Shown piece after piece: positions 56,642 through 60,342 of a DNA stretch of 60,342 nt. The position numbers and the translations under genes were made by a program. The notes beneath the pieces are model-generated. The model was not told the DNA's origin. It did not search any database and saw only the letters and a list, made by a program, of their open reading frames with translations. The DNA is from CAZWSX01 sp964636985 (GTDB lineage Bacteria > Planctomycetota > Planctomycetia > Pirellulales > Pirellulaceae): NCBI GenBank assembly GCA_964636985.1, contig CAZWSX010000036.1, positions 1 to 60,342 on the forward strand, given 5' to 3'. Each line of letters starts with the position of its first letter. Positions within the stretch are counted from its first letter, which is position 1.

Positions 56642-56661
56642 GACGGACAATCCTGTCCGTC
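56642..56661. repeat. Short hairpin element, copy 2
   Basis: GACGGACA and TGTCCGTC flank the loop ATCC. Compared with the copy at 26172-26193 the loop is identical and stem positions differ in pairs (C-G to G-C, A-T to G-C), so the fold is kept. It lies 12 bases after the mqnD stop. Confidence 0.65.
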
Positions 56662-56702
56662 AAAAGAGCGGCACGCACCCAAGCCCGGACCAGCATCGAA
56701 CC

Positions 56703-57062
56703 ATGAACGAGGACTGGTCCGCCGACAACCCGCCGAAGCCCGAACCACCGCGCTCGATCGCCGTGATGTGGATGTTCGGGCTGCTCTTCTTCGTCTTGGT
56801 GGTCGTACCCGTCGGGATGGTGATCTACATCCTCATCGATTCCATTGCCACGGTTGCCCCACCGACTGCCGACAAAAAGCCCGGAATGCAGGCCATTCTG
56901 ATCGGACTAAGTGCGCTGGCTCTCGGTGCGATGGCTGTGTTCGCTTTGCAGTGGTTCTTACTCAAAGCGATCTTCGCTCGACTAACCGTCGAAGGCGAAA
57001 CCTACTCACCTTCCGCGACGATCGAAGAGGAATCGAGCGAGCCCCCACCGAAACCGCTCTAG
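56703..57062 (+). CDS. Small two-helix membrane protein
   Basis: A 119-residue protein with helices near residues 19-43 (AVMWMFGLLFFVLVVVPVGM) and 63-87 (LIGLSALALGAMAVFALQWF), and an acidic C-terminus. It begins 41 bases after the hairpin element. The second helix ends in ALQWFLLKAI, very like the AAQWLLLKTP of the small gene that follows 20 bases later, so the two are probably related. No family is known to me. Confidence 0.6.
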   Translation: MNEDWSADNPPKPEPPRSIAVMWMFGLLFFVLVVVPVGMVIYILIDSIATVAPPTADKKPGMQAILIGLSALALGAMAVFALQWFLLKAIFARLTVEGETYSPSATIEEESSEPPPKPL

Positions 57063-57082
57063 ACGAGAAGGAAGTCGGTGCC

Positions 57083-57253
57083 GTGCCCGAGATCGACTTC
57101 AATCCGACGGATATATGGATTCCTCTCGCCGCGACAGCGATTGCACTCGTCGCCGTCATCGCCGCGCAGTGGTTGTTGCTGAAGACCCCTCTCCGCCGTA
57201 CTGAAGATCAAGCCCGACTCGTGGCTCCTTCCGTCAGCCAAGAACGATTTTGA
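57083..57253 (+). CDS. Very small single-helix membrane protein
   Basis: A 56-residue frame starting at GTG 57083 with GAAGGAAG eight bases upstream, one of the best ribosome sites in the window. The protein has one helix (IPLAATAIALVAVIAAQWLL). It starts 20 bases after the previous stop. The helix end AAQWLLLKTP resembles that of the preceding protein. It has a basic end after the helix (RRTEDQARLV), so the C-terminus is likely cytoplasmic. Confidence 0.55.
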   Translation: MPEIDFNPTDIWIPLAATAIALVAVIAAQWLLLKTPLRRTEDQARLVAPSVSQERF

Positions 57254-57276
57254 CAGCGAGTGGGACAAGGCACCCC

Positions 57277-57867
57277 CTAAGCCCCTTTAGGATTGAAGTA
57301 GATCGGCTCGTTGCCCGGCTTCCACTTGATGTTGCAGCCGATACTCGGCATTTGCGTTTCCGAAGGCTTCCCGCCGGCCAGCACGGCGTCGATCGCCTTT
57401 CGCAAGTCTTGCCCCGTCACGGGAATGTCCGTCTTGGGGCGGCTCGAATCGAGTTGCCCGCGATAGACCAGTTTCTTATCGGCGTCGAACAGGAAGAAGT
57501 CGGGGGTGCAGGCAGCCTTGTAGGCTTGGGCGACTGTTTGATCCTCGTCGAACAAGTATGGGAACGGATATCCCCGCTGCTCCGCCTCGTGGACCATCTG
57601 CTCCGGCGAGTCCTGCGGATGGGCCGCTGTATCGTTCGAATTGATGCCTACAATCGCCAGCCCGCGCGGTAGGTAATCCATCGCCAATTGCGTAAGATGG
57701 GGAGCCACATGTTTTACATAGGGGCAGTGGTTGCACATAAAGATGACGAGCAGCCCCTTGGCGTCGGCGAAGTCGGCCAGGCTCACCGTTTGCCCGTCGA
57801 TGTTGACGAGCGAAAAGTCTGGGGCGGCGGTTCCAAGCGGCATCATCGTGCTGGCGGTACGGACCAC
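57277..57867 (-). CDS. Thioredoxin-fold protein of the AhpC/TSA group
   Basis: A 196-residue protein with the thioredoxin-fold start LGTAAPDFSLVNIDGQTVSL and the active-site pair C45/C48 in FMCNHCPYVKH. This CxxC-with-H type is annotated as AhpC/TSA family protein. It reduces disulfides or peroxides in the cytoplasm; there is no signal peptide. The GTG at 57867 keeps the conserved PSTM-like start (TASTMMPLG); an ATG at 57846 is possible. It converges with the small membrane gene. Confidence 0.85.
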   Translation of the reverse strand: MVRTASTMMPLGTAAPDFSLVNIDGQTVSLADFADAKGLLVIFMCNHCPYVKHVAPHLTQLAMDYLPRGLAIVGINSNDTAAHPQDSPEQMVHEAEQRGYPFPYLFDEDQTVAQAYKAACTPDFFLFDADKKLVYRGQLDSSRPKTDIPVTGQDLRKAIDAVLAGGKPSETQMPSIGCNIKWKPGNEPIYFNPKGA

Positions 57868-58015
57868 GAGCGGCTCCTCGTTTTGTGTCAGGAAGCGAAA
57901 TCCACGAAGCAGATCAATTCGCGCCGCGACATCGACATCAGGTCGAAGCGGCGCGATCCCTTAATTGTCTCCCATATCCACGCCGACGAAAGGTGTCGGC
58001 CACAGAAAGTCCGCC

Positions 58016-58540
58016 ATGGCATCCGCGATCGATCTCCGCAAGTACATCCGCGACATCCCCAACTTCCCCAAGCCGGGCATCCTGTTCCGCGACATCACGC
58101 CGCTGCTAGCCAATCCCGCGGCCCTCCGCGATACGATCCAACAACTCGCCGCCCCATGGCGCGGCCACAAGATCGACGCGGTCGTCGCCGCTGAAGCCCG
58201 TGGGTTCATCTTCGCCGCTCCTCTGGCACTGGAACTCAACGTCGGCTTCGTTCCCGTCCGCAAACCAGGCAAGCTCCCCTTCGACACGCACAGCTTCCAC
58301 TACGAATTGGAGTACGGCACCGACACACTCCAAATCCACACTGACGGCCTCGCGCCCGGCCAGAACGCGCTCATCGTCGACGACTTGCTGGCCACCGGCG
58401 GCACCGTTCGCGCTTGCTGCGAGCTCACCAAGCGAACGGGCGCCAACATTGTCGGGTGCGCGTTCGCCATCGAACTGGCAGGCCTCAAAGGCCGCGACGT
58501 CCTGAGCCCGCTGGAGGTCCACTCGGTCCTGACGTATTGA
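58016..58540 (+). CDS. apt: Adenine phosphoribosyltransferase
   Basis: A 174-residue Apt with the start IRDIPNFPKPGILFRDITP and the PRPP loop NALIVDDLLATGGTV. It salvages adenine to AMP in the cytoplasm. The ATG at 58016 gives the family length; an earlier in-frame start at 57965 would add 17 poorly conserved residues. The GNAT gene follows eight bases after its stop, so they share a transcript. Confidence 0.97.
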   Translation: MASAIDLRKYIRDIPNFPKPGILFRDITPLLANPAALRDTIQQLAAPWRGHKIDAVVAAEARGFIFAAPLALELNVGFVPVRKPGKLPFDTHSFHYELEYGTDTLQIHTDGLAPGQNALIVDDLLATGGTVRACCELTKRTGANIVGCAFAIELAGLKGRDVLSPLEVHSVLTY

Positions 58541-58548
58541 AAGCTCGA

Positions 58549-58986
58549 ATGAACCCCTCGCCGCTCCAGTTCCGCTTTGCCACAGCTTCCGACGCTGAAT
58601 TGCTGGCGCAGTGGAACCACCAGCTCATCCAAGACGAGGGACACCGCAACCGCATGACGGTCCCAGAACTGGCCGACCGCATGCGCGGATTTCTAACGGG
58701 CGAATACAAAGCGGTCCTCTTCGCCCGCGATGGGAGCGATGTCGCTTACGCTCTGTTTCGCGAATCGCCGAGCGAGATCTACTTGCGGCAACTCTTCGTC
58801 AACCGCAACAGCCGCCGCCAAGGAATCGGCCGCGTGGCGGTTGGCCTATTGCGCTCGGAAGTTTGGCCCGGTGAGAAGCGGCTGACGGTGGAGGTGCTGG
58901 TTGCGAACGAGGCGGCGGTTGCTTTTTGGCGCTCCGTTGGGTTAGTGGACTATGCGTTGACGTTGGAGGTTATGCCGCCCGAGTAG
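58549..58986 (+). CDS. GNAT family N-acetyltransferase
   Basis: A 145-residue GNAT protein. The acetyl-CoA motif is NSRRQGIGRVAVGLL and the C-terminal part NEAAVAFWRSVGLVDYALTL is typical. The ATG lies eight bases after apt. The substrate is unknown. Codon use matches the neighbours. Confidence 0.88.
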   Translation: MNPSPLQFRFATASDAELLAQWNHQLIQDEGHRNRMTVPELADRMRGFLTGEYKAVLFARDGSDVAYALFRESPSEIYLRQLFVNRNSRRQGIGRVAVGLLRSEVWPGEKRLTVEVLVANEAAVAFWRSVGLVDYALTLEVMPPE

Positions 58987-59090
58987 TTCAACTACGACCG
59001 ACGATTGGAACCATGCACCAAATGGCGTAATCTAAAGAGTCGTTTCTTACCTCGCAGTTGAATCCATGGTGCAGCCTGAGGCGGCGATCG

Positions 59091-60335
59091 ATGACACAGC
59101 CTGATGATTTGTACGTCGAAAATGGCTACAAGATCGCAAATTACATGTGCTTCGGACCCGATCCCCAGGGTTTCGACTGCATCAAGCCGATCAACGTCAT
59201 CGTGGGACGAAACAATGCCGGCAAATCTGGACTATTAGATCTCATAAAGATTGTAACGCGGGCGAGGAACGAGCGCCCTTTTACAAACGGCCCCAATGGC
59301 ACTCCAGGCCACCGACCGACGGTCTTGATTACTAGTCGCTTGAAACAATCCGCTGTCGAAGCGAATTTCAGCAAGGATGTACTCGAAACATACGGCGATG
59401 GACGAGCAATTGCAGTGCGATTTGTGGATCGACGTATTACGGTAGCGCGAGATGCCAACATCGACAAACTGGTCGCGATTGACCCATTGTCGCCAGAGGA
59501 TCGAAAATTTCTCGTTGAACCGCAATTTGAAGGTTTTCGTGAGAGACTTTGTCTCGCTGTGCAAAACAATCTGGGCGTTCGACAGTTTTTTCATCTCCAG
59601 GCAGAACGAGATGTGCGACCAGAACCACGACGTGAACGCCCCTATTACGACGGGGCCGATCCCATCAGACCAGATGGAGACAGTTGCACAACTCTAATTC
59701 GTGCAGTGAGCAGATTCCGAAGGTTTGATCACAAGTTGGTTAACGTAGAGATGCGTGACGCATTAAATGAAATACTCGGAGAAGATGCGCACTGTACGCG
59801 AATTGACTTCGTTCAAGAATCGGACGATGGAGACTATGAATTAATACTTCACGAACCCCACAAGGATCGTGTTCCACTCTCAAAGTCGGGCAGCGGTATA
59901 AAGACAATCGTCCTCGTCTTGGCCTATTTGATTCTGATCCCCGCGATCCGAGCTCAACCAAAAGATTGCGTTTTTGCCTTCGACGAGTTGGAAAGTTGCC
60001 TACATCCTGCTCTATTGCGGCGCCTTCTGCGTTACATCGTTAACCGTCGAATGAAGGACGGATTTACTCTGTTTCTTACTACGCACTCGCCCACAACGAT
60101 CAATATCTTTGCCCGCGATGAAGACGCCCAGATCGTTCATGTTGCGCATAACGGACAGTCTTCGTCTGTTAAGACAGTTATCACCCCCAGCGACAATCGC
60201 AATATCCTTGATCACCTCGAAGTGAGAGCGAGCGATCTGCTTCAAGCAAATTGCGTGGTCTGGGTTGAAGGTCCGTCGGATGCGGTCTTGGCCTGCTCCC
60301 CAAAATCTGTTCCAGGTGGTAAGAGAGTTTCTTAG
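59091..60335 (+). CDS. AAA ATPase of the OLD type, truncated before the Toprim domain
   Basis: A 414-residue ABC-class ATPase. Walker A is GRNNAGKSG (39-47), Walker B FAFDELESCLHPAL near 309, and FLTTHSPTTINIF follows. This is the OLD-family/DUF2813 ATPase head. After NCVVWVEGPSDA, where the Toprim nuclease domain normally begins, it goes into an unrelated 14-residue tail (ending GGKRVS) and stops. A frameshift or recombination break near 60285 would explain this. The gene has lower GC than its neighbours (for example AAATACTCGG and TTAATAC stretches), which suggests recent arrival. The ATG at 59091 has GAGG ten bases upstream. OLD proteins are linked to phage defence; here the nuclease half is missing. 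Confidence 0.8.
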   Translation: MTQPDDLYVENGYKIANYMCFGPDPQGFDCIKPINVIVGRNNAGKSGLLDLIKIVTRARNERPFTNGPNGTPGHRPTVLITSRLKQSAVEANFSKDVLETYGDGRAIAVRFVDRRITVARDANIDKLVAIDPLSPEDRKFLVEPQFEGFRERLCLAVQNNLGVRQFFHLQAERDVRPEPRRERPYYDGADPIRPDGDSCTTLIRAVSRFRRFDHKLVNVEMRDALNEILGEDAHCTRIDFVQESDDGDYELILHEPHKDRVPLSKSGSGIKTIVLVLAYLILIPAIRAQPKDCVFAFDELESCLHPALLRRLLRYIVNRRMKDGFTLFLTTHSPTTINIFARDEDAQIVHVAHNGQSSSVKTVITPSDNRNILDHLEVRASDLLQANCVVWVEGPSDAVLACSPKSVPGGKRVS

Positions 60336-60342
60336 CCCATGA

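Overview
This window looks like part of a Planctomycetes chromosome, most likely of the Pirellulales type. The assignment rests on gene content visible in the sequence: three DUF1501 proteins with twin-arginine leaders, a DUF1549/DUF1553 (PSCyt2-type) protein with a CAQCH motif, two MoxR-DUF58-vWA clusters, an EF-hand repeat protein, a eukaryote-like Ser/Thr kinase, frequent GTG starts and weak Shine-Dalgarno use. DNA is GC-rich with high coding density. There is no rRNA, CRISPR array or intact insertion sequence, and one tRNA with a CAU anticodon.

Layout. (1) 1-7.6 kb, minus strand: MoxR ATPase, DUF58 protein, BatA-like vWA protein and a second vWA protein cut by the left edge, with ATGA overlaps, preceded by a PQQ-propeller protein and a small membrane protein. 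(2) 7.7-12.5 kb: DUF983 protein, a sigma-70 factor, a convergent QueC-like PP-loop enzyme with a strong hairpin between them, and a large histidine kinase whose extracytoplasmic domain carries a c-type haem motif (CLLCH). (3) 12.8-18.2 kb: DUF1549 and DUF1501 pair, a small exported protein and an exported protein with about ten EF-hands. (4) 18.3-29.9 kb: a second MoxR-DUF58-vWA cluster with a 1240-residue membrane/coiled-coil protein, a vWA/GATase-like protein and an exported protein. (5) 29.9-31.4 kb, minus: a PII-like protein overlapping an unknown soluble protein, and a 2Fe-2S ferredoxin. (6) 31.7-39.1 kb: an ABC exporter whose permease carries a predicted propeller, a small histidine kinase, and rpsO-pnp with a clear terminator. 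(7) 39.6-45.8 kb: planctomycete-specific membrane and leucine-rich proteins, then a porin O/P, a 17-cysteine exported protein, an ArsR regulator and a small exported protein that together resemble a metal-response locus. (8) 45.9-55.4 kb: tRNA, SDR oxidoreductase, two more DUF1501 genes, a Ser/Thr kinase with an RDD membrane domain, two GNAT enzymes (one of them further right) and a GT-C-like membrane protein. (9) 55.7-60.3 kb: mqnD (futalosine menaquinone route), two small TM proteins, an AhpC/TSA-thioredoxin protein, apt, GNAT, and at the edge an AT-richer OLD-like ATPase that stops inside the expected Toprim domain.

The strongest candidates for unusual biology are the two MoxR/vWA clusters (the second with EF-hand protein and giant partner), the haem-motif histidine kinase, the PII-like protein with its overlapping partner, the cysteine-rich porin/ArsR locus, the propeller-bearing ABC permease, and a hairpin element present twice with compensatory base changes. 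All functions are inferred from motifs and context; no database search was possible.
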